DNA of 64,000 nucleotides from Aliivibrio sifiae (GTDB lineage: Bacteria > Pseudomonadota > Gammaproteobacteria > Enterobacterales > Vibrionaceae). Shown here piece by piece: positions 8,534 to 18,512 of the stretch. The position numbers and the translations under genes are program-made. Location of the stretch: positions 928,033 to 992,032 of the forward strand of contig NZ_MSCO01000002.1 in NCBI RefSeq assembly GCF_002954705.1, given 5' to 3'. Position 1 is the stretch's first letter, and the number at the start of each line of letters is the position of its first letter. The notes beneath the pieces were generated by a model that had not been told where the DNA came from, searched no databases, and saw only the letters and a program-made list of their open reading frames with translations.

Positions 8534-10159
8534 ATGAAGATTATTGCGCGCATACTCATAACTGCAACAGGATTGTTTACTCTTTCCGGTTGTTATGATG
8601 CGGGGATTAAACAAACAATTCATGAAACAGGATTCATTTATTGTGAGTCTGGAGATGTGGATGTCTTTAACCCACAAATATCTGATGAAAATAGCATTCT
8701 TGAAGCTATTAGCGCTCAAATTTATGATCGCTTGCTTATTATTGATCCTATAACCCAAAAGCCATCTTCTAACTTAGCAAGTGAATGGCAAGTTGATGAT
8801 AGTGGAACGATTTATACTTTTACCTTACAGCCAAACGTCGCTTTTCATTCGACGGAATTATTTACACCAACACGCTTTCTTAACGCTAATGATGTTGTCT
8901 TTAGTTTTAATCGTATTTTAGATCCAGAAAACACATACCATAACGTTAATTCTGGGAATTACCCATGGTTCGATAGCATCAACTTTTCTCAAACGGTAAC
9001 GTCTGTTAAAGCTATCAATCCACACCAAGTTCAATTTACGCTTTCTTCACCAGATAATACTTTTTTATCCTCTTTAGCGACCTCTTATGCCGTTATACTC
9101 TCAGAGGAATATGCTCAGCAACTTGCAGCATCTGATGATAAAAATATGATTGATTTACTTCCTGTAGGTACTGGTCCTTTTAAGTTATCTCAATTTCAAA
9201 AAAATGAGATGGTACGTTTAAAACGACACAATGATTATTGGCAAGGCAAAGCTAAAATGTCACAAGTCGTCTTTGACATATCAAGCCGTGGTACAGGATC
9301 ATTAGCAAAACTATTACGCCAAGAGTGTGATGTTGTTGTGAATCCGATATCTAGCCAGCTCCCAATCATTATCAAAAATGATGAACTTACGCTGTATTCA
9401 CAAACAGCGACCAATGTTGCTTTTATTGCTATCAATACACAAAATCCATTATTACAAGATCAGCGCGTTCGTAAGGCTCTTAACTTTGCGATTGACCGAT
9501 CAAGCTTAATTAACTCGGTGTATTACAATTCAGGTATCGAAGCGAAATCAATTCTTCCACCGGCATCGTGGGCTTATGGCAACGACAGTTCATTTATCCG
9601 CTATGATTTAAACTACGCAAAAGGCTTATTGCGAGAAGCAGGAGTTAAAACACCACTCGATCTAATTATGTGGGTTCCTTTAGACAATAACTCTTATAAC
9701 CCTAGCCCTAAAAAATCAGCTGAAATTATACAAAGTGATTTTTCTAAAATTGGCATTAACTTAACGCTCATCACAAGCGATTTATTAAGCCGTAACGAAC
9801 TTATTGCTCATGATATTGATCTAGTACTTACTGGCTGGAACGCCAACAGTTCAGATCCTGACTCCATGCTTAGGCCTCTACTCTCTTGTAATGCAAAACA
9901 AGCTGGGTTTGGTGTGGCTAATTGGTGTAATGAAGAGTTTGATTTATTATTGGATCTTGCAAAAGAAACCAACCAACCTCGTTATCGCATCAATATTTAC
10001 CGCCAACTTCAAAATTTATTGAACGAAGAGTTACCTATTATCCCTCTTGCTCATGGCATCAAATATCAAGCGAATCAAGCTTCATTAAAGGGGTTTACCT
10101 TGAGCCCATTTAATACATATTCTTTCCATGATGTTGTAAGAATTAAGGAGGAAGAATAA
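8534..10159 (+). CDS. sapA: SapA, peptide-binding lipoprotein of the Sap ABC transporter
   Basis: A family-5 solute-binding protein (DppA/OppA/SapA type), first of sapABCDF. I chose the ATG at 8534 over an in-frame TTG at 8513, because it gives a clean lipoprotein signal peptide (MKIIARILITATGLFTLSGC) with the lipobox LSGC; mature Cys at residue 20. The SBP_bac_5 body runs to the end. The Sap system is linked to antimicrobial-peptide resistance, heme and putrescine handling in other bacteria; which applies here is unknown. Its stop shares a base with the sapB start. Confidence 0.9.
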   Translation: MKIIARILITATGLFTLSGCYDAGIKQTIHETGFIYCESGDVDVFNPQISDENSILEAISAQIYDRLLIIDPITQKPSSNLASEWQVDDSGTIYTFTLQPNVAFHSTELFTPTRFLNANDVVFSFNRILDPENTYHNVNSGNYPWFDSINFSQTVTSVKAINPHQVQFTLSSPDNTFLSSLATSYAVILSEEYAQQLAASDDKNMIDLLPVGTGPFKLSQFQKNEMVRLKRHNDYWQGKAKMSQVVFDISSRGTGSLAKLLRQECDVVVNPISSQLPIIIKNDELTLYSQTATNVAFIAINTQNPLLQDQRVRKALNFAIDRSSLINSVYYNSGIEAKSILPPASWAYGNDSSFIRYDLNYAKGLLREAGVKTPLDLIMWVPLDNNSYNPSPKKSAEIIQSDFSKIGINLTLITSDLLSRNELIAHDIDLVLTGWNANSSDPDSMLRPLLSCNAKQAGFGVANWCNEEFDLLLDLAKETNQPRYRINIYRQLQNLLNEELPIIPLAHGIKYQANQASLKGFTLSPFNTYSFHDVVRIKEEE

Positions 10160-11121
10160 TGTGGATTTATACAATTCGACGTTTTAACTTATTCATTATT
10201 ACGCTATTGATCCTGACTTTGATCGGTTTCAATATCTTACGCCTTGATGCAACCTCAGCATGGTCTCAAACCTCTTTTTTCTCTGGTTGGGTAACCTATT
10301 TAGGTGAGTTAGCAAATGGAAACCTAGGCGTTAATCAGTATGGCGTAAACATGCTTGATGAAATTCTACGTGTTTTTCCAGCCACTATCGAACTGTGTTT
10401 CTTTGCCTTTCTCATTGCACTAATCATTGGCACACCGATCGGTACTATTGCTGGTATGCGTCAAGGCAAACCCACAGATACCATTGTTTCCTCTATTGCG
10501 TTGTTAGGATACTCAATGCCATTATTCTGGATAGCATTGATATTATTAATGTTCTTCAGTTTACATTTAGGGGTTACCCCTGTTTCTGGCCGCTATAGTT
10601 TATTGTATGAATTCGATGCAACCACTGGATTCGTATTTATCGATGTATTGGCATCTAAATCTCCTTATCGTGCGGAAATGCTAGAAAATATTATTCAGCA
10701 CTTAATCTTACCCACGCTAGTATTGTCTATTGCTCCTATGACAGAAGTCATTCGTTTAATGCGTTCTTCAGTAGCAACGGTGATTACTCAAAACTACATT
10801 AAGGTCGCTCATACAAAAGGGTTATCGAAATTTGAGATCATGGTAAAGCATATTATCCGTAATGCTCTTCCTCCAATCATACCAAAACTTGGTATTCAGT
10901 TATCAGGCTTATTTACCGCGGCAATATTAACAGAATCAATTTTTAATTGGCCTGGGGTCGGGCGTTGGCTGCTTGATGCGATTATTAATCAAGATTTTGT
11001 TGCGATTCAAGCTGGTGTTATTACTGTAGCGTCATTTATTCTATTGGCTAATATCTTATCGGATTTATTAGGTGCCGCCGTAAACCCATTAGTAAGGAAA
11101 GAGTTCTATGCTCTCAAATAG
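10159..11121 (+). CDS. sapB: SapB, permease subunit of the Sap ABC transporter
   Basis: A 320-residue permease of the DppB/OppB type (E. coli SapB is about 321). It has an N-terminal membrane helix (FNLFIITLLILTLIGFNIL), about five more helices, and the EAA-type loop (VAHTKGLSKFEIMVKHII). It overlaps sapA by one base and sapC by 14 bp. It pairs with SapC to form the channel. Confidence 0.93.
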   Translation: MWIYTIRRFNLFIITLLILTLIGFNILRLDATSAWSQTSFFSGWVTYLGELANGNLGVNQYGVNMLDEILRVFPATIELCFFAFLIALIIGTPIGTIAGMRQGKPTDTIVSSIALLGYSMPLFWIALILLMFFSLHLGVTPVSGRYSLLYEFDATTGFVFIDVLASKSPYRAEMLENIIQHLILPTLVLSIAPMTEVIRLMRSSVATVITQNYIKVAHTKGLSKFEIMVKHIIRNALPPIIPKLGIQLSGLFTAAILTESIFNWPGVGRWLLDAIINQDFVAIQAGVITVASFILLANILSDLLGAAVNPLVRKEFYALK

Positions 11122-11995
11122 CGTTTATCAAGAGGAACACATCCCTACTCAAATAGAGCGTTTCTGGTTGAGTTACCGTGCTAATTCATTAGCCATGTTC
11201 GGGTTTTGGTGTTTATTGTTGATCATCATTATTACCACTTTTTCTCCATGGTTAAGTCCGTATGACCCACAATGGCAATCTGAAAACCTATTAATGCCGC
11301 CATCTTGGAGCTCTGAAGGGGATGTTACTTTTTTCTTAGGAACCGATGATTTAGGTCGCGATATTTTATCTCGACTGCTTATTGGCTCACAACTCACGTT
11401 TGGTTATGCCGTTATCGTCGCCCTGCTCTCTGGCTTTGTCGGTTGCGTTATTGGTATTTTTGCAGGTATGACAAAAGGCTTGTTATCAAGCATCTTGAAT
11501 CATCTTCTTGATACAATTTTATCGATCCCTTCATTATTACTTGCGATTATCTTTGTTGCATTTTTAGGCTTTGGCGAGTTCAATATTTTATTAGCAATTT
11601 GGCTTGCCCTTATTCCTCGTTTTATTCGAGCTGTTTATACTGCAGTACATAATGAAATGGAAAAAGATTACATTTTGGCTGCTCGTTTAGACGGTGCTAA
11701 TGATTTCTATCTATTATGGAACTCTGTGTTACCCAATATCCTTACTATCATTGTGGCAGAGATGACTCTTGCTTTCTCTGTGGCGATTTTAGATATCACC
11801 GCCTTAGGTTTTCTAGGGTTAGGCGCACAAGCCCCAAGCCCTGAATGGGGCGCTATTTTAGGTGATTCAATTGAACTTATTTATATTGCCCCTTGGACTG
11901 TAACCTTACCGGGTATCGTCATTACTTTCACAGTGATTATCATTAACTTAGTTGGTGATGGGATTCAACGCGCATTAAATGCGGGGACAGAATAA
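11108..11995 (+). CDS. sapC: SapC, permease subunit of the Sap ABC transporter
   Basis: A 295-residue permease of the DppC/OppC type. The N-terminal helix ([19 protein letters not shown]) and the characteristic [17 protein letters not shown] motif near residues 77-93 are present, and the EAA loop reads [20 protein letters not shown]. It overlaps sapB by 14 bp and shares a base with sapD. It forms the membrane channel with SapB. Confidence 0.93.
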   Translation: MLSNSVYQEEHIPTQIERFWLSYRANSLAMFGFWCLLLIIIITTFSPWLSPYDPQWQSENLLMPPSWSSEGDVTFFLGTDDLGRDILSRLLIGSQLTFGYAVIVALLSGFVGCVIGIFAGMTKGLLSSILNHLLDTILSIPSLLLAIIFVAFLGFGEFNILLAIWLALIPRFIRAVYTAVHNEMEKDYILAARLDGANDFYLLWNSVLPNILTIIVAEMTLAFSVAILDITALGFLGLGAQAPSPEWGAILGDSIELIYIAPWTVTLPGIVITFTVIIINLVGDGIQRALNAGTE

Positions 11996-13008
11996 TGCCA
12001 TTATTAGACATTCGCCACTTAACCATTGAGTTAGAAACCCCTCAAGGAATGGTAAAAGCGGTTGACCGCATGAGCCTGACTCTAAATGAAGGAGAAATCC
12101 GTGGTCTTGTTGGTGAATCTGGCTCAGGTAAATCTCTAGTCGCAAAAGCCATTTTAGGGATCACTAAAGATAACTGGAAGATCAGCGCAGACAGGATGCG
12201 TTTGGGGAATATCGACCTACTCGCTTTATCTCCAAAAGAACGACGCCGTGTTATTGGTCGTGAAATGGCGATGATCTTCCAAGAGCCATCAACTTGTCTT
12301 GATCCATCAGAACAAGTGGGCAACCAACTTAAAGAAGCTATCCCATCCAAGTACTTTACTGGTAATTGGTGGCAACGTTGGAATTGGCGAACCAAAGGCG
12401 CAATCGCACTGCTTCATAAAGTGGGAATTAAAGATCATAAGCGAATTATGAAATGCTACCCTTATGAACTTACAGATGGTGAATGCCAGAAAGTAATGAT
12501 CGCTATGGCAATTGCCAATAAACCACGTATCTTAATCGCCGACGAGCCAACAGATGAATTGGATGCGGTGACACAGTCACAAATATTCCGTTTGTTGAGC
12601 CGCATGAATCAGGTTAACAACACAACAATTCTGCTAATTAGCCATGATTTAATCACCTTAACACAGTGGGTTGATAGAATTACCGTAATGTATTGCGGTC
12701 AATCGGTTGAATCTGCTAGCCGCAAAGAGATCCTTGAGGCACCAAAGCATCCTTATACCAATGCATTATTACGTGCAATGCCAGATTTTAGTAAAGATGG
12801 GATCCCTCATAAAGCTAAGTTGGAATCTTTGCCAGGAACCATTCCTCCGTTACAGCATTTACCTATTGGTTGCCGCTTAGGTCCTCGATGCCCTTATGCT
12901 CAACGTAAATGTGTTGAAGTTCCTGAAGGTAGAAAAGTGAAAGACCATAAATTTAGCTGCCATTTCCCATTAAATTTTGAGGAGAAGAAAAATGACTGCG
13001 CTTCTTGA
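11995..13008 (+). CDS. sapD: SapD, ATPase subunit of the Sap ABC transporter
   Basis: A 337-residue oligopeptide-type ABC ATPase. Walker A is GESGSGKS. The signature is degenerate ([14 protein letters not shown] instead of LSGGQ) and Walker B continues as ADEPTDELD; comparable departures are characteristic of SapD proteins. The C-terminal oligo_HPY zone contains the cysteine pattern [14 protein letters not shown] typical of DppD/OppD relatives, which can bind a metal cluster. It overlaps sapF by 17 bp. SapD is also reported to support Trk potassium uptake in E. coli. Confidence 0.93.
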   Translation: MPLLDIRHLTIELETPQGMVKAVDRMSLTLNEGEIRGLVGESGSGKSLVAKAILGITKDNWKISADRMRLGNIDLLALSPKERRRVIGREMAMIFQEPSTCLDPSEQVGNQLKEAIPSKYFTGNWWQRWNWRTKGAIALLHKVGIKDHKRIMKCYPYELTDGECQKVMIAMAIANKPRILIADEPTDELDAVTQSQIFRLLSRMNQVNNTTILLISHDLITLTQWVDRITVMYCGQSVESASRKEILEAPKHPYTNALLRAMPDFSKDGIPHKAKLESLPGTIPPLQHLPIGCRLGPRCPYAQRKCVEVPEGRKVKDHKFSCHFPLNFEEKKNDCAS

Positions 13009-13816
13009 AGTTACTGATCTTAAAAAAGACTATGTATTTCGCACAGGCTTGTTTCGTAAACAAATTAAAGAGGCCGTAAAGCCTGTTAGTTTTTCTTTAG
13101 AAGCAGGCCAAACCTTAGGGTTTATTGGCGCTAACGGCTCAGGAAAATCCACGGTTGCTCGTATGCTAGCAGGTGTTGTTGAACCAACCTCTGGCATCAT
13201 AAAAGTTAATGGCGAAGTGCTCGATTACAAAGACTTTAAAACTCGTTGTAAGCTTATTCGTATGATTTTTCAGGATCCAAACTCTTCGTTAAATCCTCGA
13301 ATTCAAATTGGTCGAATTTTAGAAGGCCCATTAAAACGTAATACAAGCATGTCACCAGAAGCTCGAGAACGACGAGTAAAAGACACCTTGCAACGTGTTG
13401 GCTTATTACCTGAACATGCTTACTTCTACCCGCAAATGCTTGCAACAGGCCAAAAACAACGTGTGTGTCTCGCTCGTGCGTTGATATTGCAACCTTCTAT
13501 CATTGTGGCAGATGAGGCATTGAACGGATTAGATATGGCTATGCGTTCTCAGATCATTAATTTGTTCTTAGAGCTTCAGCAAGAAATGGCAATTTCATTT
13601 ATTTATGTATCGCAGCACATTGGAGTTGTAAAACACATTACAGACAAGGTAATGGTAATGCATGAAGGTGAAGTCGTAGAGAAAGGAGCCACTCAAGACG
13701 TATTTGCTAAGCCTCAACACTCAATCACACAACGTTTGTTAGAAAGTCACTTTGATGCTCCAACACACGATAGAAAACAGCGCATCAGTGCAGCAACACC
13801 TAAGATTGAGTGCTAA
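12992..13816 (+). CDS. sapF: SapF, ATPase subunit of the Sap ABC transporter
   Basis: A 274-residue ABC ATPase. I chose the ATG at 12992 because it follows a strong Shine-Dalgarno (GAGGAGAAG); a longer frame from a TTG at 12977 would start inside that site. Walker A is GANGSGKST, and the signature is [15 protein letters not shown], which is the SapF form rather than LSGGQ. Walker B reads [12 protein letters not shown], again the SapF type. It is the last transporter gene, followed after 9 bp by a small winged-helix gene. Confidence 0.93.
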   Translation: MTALLEVTDLKKDYVFRTGLFRKQIKEAVKPVSFSLEAGQTLGFIGANGSGKSTVARMLAGVVEPTSGIIKVNGEVLDYKDFKTRCKLIRMIFQDPNSSLNPRIQIGRILEGPLKRNTSMSPEARERRVKDTLQRVGLLPEHAYFYPQMLATGQKQRVCLARALILQPSIIVADEALNGLDMAMRSQIINLFLELQQEMAISFIYVSQHIGVVKHITDKVMVMHEGEVVEKGATQDVFAKPQHSITQRLLESHFDAPTHDRKQRISAATPKIEC

Positions 13817-13825
13817 TTAATCTCT

Positions 13826-14161
13826 ATGAATAAAAAAGAAATAATAGAAACGATAAACATGACTATTGATTATGAGAGCTTAGTTGTTCTCGTAAATAAT
13901 CACAGTGATGAAGTAAAGCTAAGCCTCAACGAAGCAAATTTATTATTTCTTTTTTATAGTAATCCAAATAAAATTTACACCAAAGATGAAATTTACTTAG
14001 AGTGTTGGCAAGATGGAGCCTTTTCAAATAGTGTCGTTACTCAAACAATTTCGTTATTGAGAAAAAAATTTCTTAAATACAATATTCTTGGATATTTTAG
14101 ATCTTTTTATAAAAAAGGAGTATTCCTTCTGTTGAAATACCCCTCCTCTAATTTCAAGTGA
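13826..14161 (+). CDS. Small stand-alone winged-helix protein (Trans_reg_C/OmpR-PhoB type)
   Basis: A 111-residue protein that is only a winged-helix DNA-binding domain. The pattern is a short beta region (YESLVVLVNNHSDEVKLS), the L-T/N-E-A-N-LL helix (LSLNEANLLFLFYS), then DEIYLECWQDGAFSNSVVTQ and ISLLRKKF, which match the recognition helix region of ToxR/CadC/PhoB C-terminal domains. There is no receiver domain and no membrane segment. It starts 9 bp after sapF in the same direction and could be cotranscribed; it converges on the alpha-galactosidase gene, leaving only 11 bp. Its target is unknown. Confidence 0.75.
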   Translation: MNKKEIIETINMTIDYESLVVLVNNHSDEVKLSLNEANLLFLFYSNPNKIYTKDEIYLECWQDGAFSNSVVTQTISLLRKKFLKYNILGYFRSFYKKGVFLLLKYPSSNFK

Positions 14162-14172
14162 TATAAACGCTT

Positions 14173-15912
14173 TTAATTAGAAACCAAAATAGCTCTACTA
14201 CTTAAACCATTTTCTAATGTCAGTGATAACATTTGCATTGGTTCTTCGTTTAATTGCTCACCTGTCCAAAAATCACGCCAAATGGATGGCTGGTCAGCTA
14301 CTAATGTATGCTCTATTAATTCATCATCATAATTGAATACGCAATGCAGTTCATGTTGATGGTTTAATCGCAAGCTACAATGGCGATTTGATAACGATTT
14401 AAATTGTGCTGAATCTTGAGTTAATCGAAGACGGGAAAGCAAATTCTTCCATGTCTTTTTAGCAAAATTATTAAGCTCTGGTAGTGGGTCTCCTGATAAT
14501 GCCAGCCCCCCAGACGCTAGAATGACATTTCGATGAAACTCATAATACTTTCTTTCAGTACCTTGATTCGACAAAGATGTTAACGTTAAACAATCAGGAT
14601 CTATTTGCCATAACTTACGATGTTGCCAACTGCGATAAAATATTTCGTTTGCAATTTGCTCAAAGCGCTCTGGGTTACGTTCAACATCATCTGAAATACG
14701 CATAGCATCAACAAGACCAAGAGATGGCCACATTGGCGCATTACAGCCAAGAATTAAGGCATCGCCAGCACCATTGATAATCGCCTGCATTCCTAAACGA
14801 TAAGCTTCTATCCCTGTAATTCCTGATTGAATACGATGCCCTTTTAAGCATCCCCAGAAGTTTGCATCCAGTTTAAATAACTCAACCCCCCACTCTTCTT
14901 GCATGGTATGAATAACTTCTGTTAAGTGCCTTTGAACTTCTGGCTTTGAGGTATCAAGAATATACCAAGGTGTACAACGCCAACCTCCATAAGTGATATC
15001 TTCCGCTTTTAATAACTCACCATTTTCATGACGTACAAACCAATCTGGATTATTTTTAAAGACTTCTGACTCTGGTTGTACAATAAATGGAGCCATCCAA
15101 ATCGCTGGTTTTTTACCCTTATCTTTAATCTCTTTAAGTAGTGCTTTAATGCCGTTTGGGAATTTCTCTGATGGTGTTAACCAATCTCCCATAAATGCTT
15201 GATAACCATCATCCAATAGCACCCATTCAAAATCTTGTTGCTCTGTACACATAACTTCTACATTATCGAGTACATTTTTTTCAGTCACTTCTGCGTAATA
15301 GGCATACCAAGAACACCAACCTACTGGTGCATTCTTTTTAACACCAGGCCTAATTGGGTGCTTCTCTTGAATTTTTACAGCATAAAGCTCATAAAGCTCA
15401 GCAAGGGAATCGGCATTGATAACCGTGATTGCTTCCATTTGATTACTTGCCCAATCTTGTGGTCGTGTATGCTCACCATCAAGAAAAGCCATTACATTCA
15501 TATCACCTTGGTATTCATGAATTTCAAAATACCCAGCAAAACGGTAGCAAGAAGTGAAGCCAAACAAAGTAAAACCATTTGATTGCTCAACGACTAAGTA
15601 GTTATAAAATCGTTTTTTCGCACTTTCAGGGTACAAACGATAGCTCGAATTATTATCAGGACAACGACCAATATCTTTTAGCGTATCAACTTGGCCAGCC
15701 GTTTGAGCAAGCATTTGAAAGCCATCACCTAAAATTTTAGCATCATGCTCAAGTTGCGTTGGAAATTGTAAGACTAGGAAATGATCATTAATTGGGGAGT
15801 TGTGAATGCCAGCAAAACGCATGGTTATTTGATCGTTCTGTAACTCATAAACTAAATCATTTTGAACAGGAATTGTTTCTTGTCCACATAAGAAAAATAA
15901 TGGGTTCATCAT
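14173..15912 (-). CDS. Alpha-galactosidase, GH36 family
   Basis: A 579-residue cytoplasmic enzyme (no signal peptide) that would release galactose from alpha-galactosides such as melibiose or raffinose. GH36/clan GH-D marks: GWCSWYAYY near residue 183, the nucleophile region LFKLDANFWG near residue 345, and the acid/base region MRISDDVERN near residue 405. WLTPSEKFPNGIKALLKEIK also fits the (beta/alpha)8 barrel. No transporter or regulator for the sugar lies beside it, so it seems to stand alone. Exact substrate not readable. Confidence 0.88.
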   Translation of the reverse strand: MMNPLFFLCGQETIPVQNDLVYELQNDQITMRFAGIHNSPINDHFLVLQFPTQLEHDAKILGDGFQMLAQTAGQVDTLKDIGRCPDNNSSYRLYPESAKKRFYNYLVVEQSNGFTLFGFTSCYRFAGYFEIHEYQGDMNVMAFLDGEHTRPQDWASNQMEAITVINADSLAELYELYAVKIQEKHPIRPGVKKNAPVGWCSWYAYYAEVTEKNVLDNVEVMCTEQQDFEWVLLDDGYQAFMGDWLTPSEKFPNGIKALLKEIKDKGKKPAIWMAPFIVQPESEVFKNNPDWFVRHENGELLKAEDITYGGWRCTPWYILDTSKPEVQRHLTEVIHTMQEEWGVELFKLDANFWGCLKGHRIQSGITGIEAYRLGMQAIINGAGDALILGCNAPMWPSLGLVDAMRISDDVERNPERFEQIANEIFYRSWQHRKLWQIDPDCLTLTSLSNQGTERKYYEFHRNVILASGGLALSGDPLPELNNFAKKTWKNLLSRLRLTQDSAQFKSLSNRHCSLRLNHQHELHCVFNYDDELIEHTLVADQPSIWRDFWTGEQLNEEPMQMLSLTLENGLSSRAILVSN

Positions 15913-16051
15913 GTACTTCCTATTGTTACTTTCTACGCTAACTCAATCAATTAACGCTTTAATTCACATAGAATACTACGATTAAGGAGACAATCAATAC
16001 TAACAAGAAAAAGGCAAGACTTTAAGCGGATAAAATAAAAGGAAGAAGCGT

Positions 16052-16077
16052 GAGGCTGATATTTATATACCAGCCTC
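16052..16077 (-). terminator. Hairpin downstream of the chemoreceptor gene
   Basis: Inverted repeat GAGGCTGAT / ATACCAGCCTC just after the stop of the chemoreceptor gene read leftwards. On the minus strand it is followed by a T-rich but interrupted stretch (ACGCTTCTTCCTTTT), so it is a probable but imperfect Rho-independent terminator. Confidence 0.5.
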
Positions 16078-16093
16078 TTTAGTTACTTATTAT

Positions 16094-18079
16094 TTATAAT
16101 TTAAAAAACAACAATTGTTCTCTTTGATTCTCTGATAACTCAGACAAGTGTTGGCTAGCTTGAGTTGACTCTCGAATGCCCTCCACATTTTGGTTAATAC
16201 TTTCAGTAATAACATTCACGTTTTCACTAATAGATTCAATGGCTCTGTTTTGCTCATTCGCCGCCGTTGCCATTTCTGAGTTTGTCTGAGAAATCGATTC
16301 GATAGAATCTGAAATATTTAATAACTGATTATTTGTATCAATACTCATTTGAGCCGTTTTGTGAATCATATCTATTGACTGGTTTACAGCGTCAACCACA
16401 TTCAATGATTTCTGCTGTAAGTCGTTAATGATATTTTGAATATTTTGTGTTGATTGCTGCGTTTTAGCCGCAAGTACACGCACCTCATCAGCAACTACAG
16501 CAAAACCTCGACCACTTTCACCAGCTCGTGCTGCTTCAATCGCCGCATTTAATGCTAATAAGTTCGTTTGCTCTGAGATAGAATCGATAACAGTAATCAC
16601 TTCACTAATACGGTCGGTCTGATCTTTTAAAATCATCACTTCGCTTGATGTACCATCCATTTGAACGGCTAAATCTTTACTTAACTTAACCCCTTCAGAT
16701 GCAGATTTAGCACCATCACGACTCATTCCAAGCACTTCTCTTGCTTTGATATCTGCTTGGTTTGCAGACTCATCAACTTGATTTGCAGAAGCCGCTAGTT
16801 CAGTAATTGCTGCGGCAATTAAATCCACTTGTGACTTTTGATCTGATGCATTTGCTTCGCTCTGTACCATAATAGCTGCAAGTTCTGTTGAAGAAGATGA
16901 TACCTCTTCACCCACATTACGTAAGCTACTGATCATTTCTTGAAGTCGAATTACCGTGCTATCTGTATTCTTACATAACTCACCAATTTCATTTTCGTTT
17001 GATTGATGGTTTAGCGAATCTAAACGACCATTTGAAATATCAGACATTTGTTCTTGAAGAATCAAAATTGGTTTGGTTACAACTTGAGCAATAATAACAC
17101 CAATAATCAATGAAACTATTACCGTAATCGCTATCGAAATAAACAGTAAATTTTGACTTTCTGAAATCAAATTCATATTCATTGACGAAATTTTCTGGTT
17201 CATTGACGACAAGCGTTCTTTTTCTTTGTTTAACTCTTCATAGATGATACCGCCAAGATTAATCATCTCTTGCTTGTGCTGATTAATACTTGTTGTTGCG
17301 TTCCAAAGAATCGCATTCATATCTGATTGAGATTTAAATGCATCCATCATTATTTTTTTTGCGCCTTCATGTTCTAAAGGGGCAATAAGTTTAGCTAACG
17401 TTTCAAATTCTCGATTAACAATATCGATTCTTGATGCTTTGCTTACTGATGTATATAAATCGTCATTAAATAAAGACGTCATTTGAATTTCAATACTACC
17501 AGCGCTGTTATATACCTCTGGAAGAATTTTATTCCAATAAGCTTTCGCTTCTTCATTTAGATCTGATGCTGATATTAATTCACTCGCTTGTTGAATTGGC
17601 GTAGTCAAATAAATAGAGTTTCCCCATTCTTCAACTTTGGCATCATTATGTTCGGCAATTTTACTCGCTAGTTTTTTATACTTATTAATTTGAGATAAAA
17701 TCTCATTCACTTCTTGCTGTAAGACTTCTGGCGATTTAGCCGCCGCACCAATTTGTTGCAGCGTTCTTTGCTGCTCAACCATACTTGTGAAATTTGAACG
17801 TAATTCTGATGATATACCATCAAAATCAATCGCCTTTAATAGTCCAAAATCAGTAAAACTTGCAGACACGCTTAATCTTAAGAAAAGTAAGCGTGACTCA
17901 GCAACAGACACGTTACTTAATTGAGTGCTTCTGTATTCTGAAATTTGTACATTACGGTTTGTCGATTCTAGTTTTTGGTTAACTAAAAATATAGCGATTA
18001 TCATAACAATAATTGTCGCTAAAACTGGCATTAATATTTGATACTTTGTTTTTAGATTCATTAATAATTTTTGCAGCAT
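16094..18079 (-). CDS. Methyl-accepting chemotaxis protein with periplasmic helical sensor
   Basis: A 661-residue chemoreceptor. Membrane helix 1 lies near residues 15-34 ([20 protein letters not shown]). A long, mostly helical periplasmic domain follows to about residue 305, then membrane helix 2 ([20 protein letters not shown]), HAMP, and a methyl-accepting signalling domain. The hairpin tip reads [21 protein letters not shown] near residue 520. There is no NWETF-type C-terminal pentapeptide. The ligand is unknown; the periplasmic part does not look like a Cache domain and may be a four-helix-bundle type. It is a single-gene unit. Confidence 0.93.
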   Translation of the reverse strand: MLQKLLMNLKTKYQILMPVLATIIVMIIAIFLVNQKLESTNRNVQISEYRSTQLSNVSVAESRLLFLRLSVSASFTDFGLLKAIDFDGISSELRSNFTSMVEQQRTLQQIGAAAKSPEVLQQEVNEILSQINKYKKLASKIAEHNDAKVEEWGNSIYLTTPIQQASELISASDLNEEAKAYWNKILPEVYNSAGSIEIQMTSLFNDDLYTSVSKASRIDIVNREFETLAKLIAPLEHEGAKKIMMDAFKSQSDMNAILWNATTSINQHKQEMINLGGIIYEELNKEKERLSSMNQKISSMNMNLISESQNLLFISIAITVIVSLIIGVIIAQVVTKPILILQEQMSDISNGRLDSLNHQSNENEIGELCKNTDSTVIRLQEMISSLRNVGEEVSSSSTELAAIMVQSEANASDQKSQVDLIAAAITELAASANQVDESANQADIKAREVLGMSRDGAKSASEGVKLSKDLAVQMDGTSSEVMILKDQTDRISEVITVIDSISEQTNLLALNAAIEAARAGESGRGFAVVADEVRVLAAKTQQSTQNIQNIINDLQQKSLNVVDAVNQSIDMIHKTAQMSIDTNNQLLNISDSIESISQTNSEMATAANEQNRAIESISENVNVITESINQNVEGIRESTQASQHLSELSENQREQLLFFKL

Positions 18080-18277
18080 TCTGGCTCTACTCTAAGCATT
18101 TCACCTGTGTGAAATTTTCGGCGAGAGAATAATACATATATTGAAATTCTCATAGTAAAATAGCATGAGTTTCGATAAAAATAATGCACTATAAAAATGC
18201 CAAATATAAGAAACCAGATATAATAAATTTAATAATACTTAGTCACTAAAATATGAATGATATATATAAAAAAAGCA

Positions 18278-18289
18278 CCTAAATATAGG
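18278..18289. repeat. 12-bp target-site duplication, left copy (MITE copy 1)
   Basis: CCTAAATATAGG here and at 18472-18483, exactly flanking the element. The sequence is itself a near-palindrome of the form CCTA-N4-TAGG, the loop end of the terminator hairpin. Confidence 0.85.
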
Positions 18290-18471
18290 TAATGCCGATC
18301 AGTTAGTCACTTTATTGAGTAATTATGCACTATTTATTCAATGTCTAATAGATATGGCAAAGTACCCGTTAAGAGAGTGAAAGATAGATACAACAAGGGC
18401 TCCAGAATGATTGTAATAAATTCGTCTGAAGCCCTTGTTTTTATTGATGTTCGCTTAACTGACTGGCATTA
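18290..18471 (+). mobile_element. 182-bp MITE-like element, copy 1
   Basis: A 182-bp non-autonomous element bounded by imperfect inverted repeats: TAATGCCGATCAGTTA on the left, and TAATGCCAGTCAGTTA when the right end is read inward (14 of 16 match). It is flanked by a 12-bp direct duplication. By eye it is identical over all 182 bp to the copy at 60551-60732. It contains a short open frame from about 18341 (starting MSNRYGKVPVKRVKD) that runs out of the element and is not a transposase. The 12-bp duplication and short ends suggest mobilisation by an IS4-superfamily transposase; that is inference. Confidence 0.88.
18392..18442 (+). terminator. Terminator-like hairpin inside MITE copy 1
   Basis: AACAAGGGCT-C-CAGA pairs with TCTG-A-AGCCCTTGTT, 14 pairs with one mismatch and an 18-base loop. 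On the plus strand a T run follows (TTGTTTTTATT). The minus-strand T run is weaker (TTGTTGT). At this site the gene needing termination, torA, reads the minus strand. Confidence 0.6.
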
Positions 18472-18483
18472 CCTAAATATAGG
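18472..18483. repeat. 12-bp target-site duplication, right copy (MITE copy 1)
   Basis: CCTAAATATAGG, identical to 18278-18289. Confidence 0.85.
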
Positions 18484-18512
18484 TGCTTTTTAATTAGTTA
18501 ACTTTTATTGTC

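Larger units (their letters stand above)
18268..18494 (-). terminator. torA terminator interrupted by a MITE
   Basis: Removing the element and one duplicated copy joins the arms AAAAAGCACCTA (left) and TAGGTGCTTTTT (right) into a perfect hairpin with a 4-base loop and runs of A before and T after. That is a textbook bidirectional Rho-independent terminator, 18 bp or so downstream of the torA stop. It is now split by 194 bp. The arms could still pair across the insert, but as a much longer loop. Confidence 0.8.

Noticed and set aside
15235-15582. 115-residue plus-strand frame
   Set aside because: Antisense to the alpha-galactosidase gene; composition typical of a shadow.
18080-18512. Possible CRISPR or tandem array near 18.3 kb
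   Set aside because: The repeat here is the pair of target duplications around one element; there is no periodic array. No CRISPR was seen anywhere in the window.
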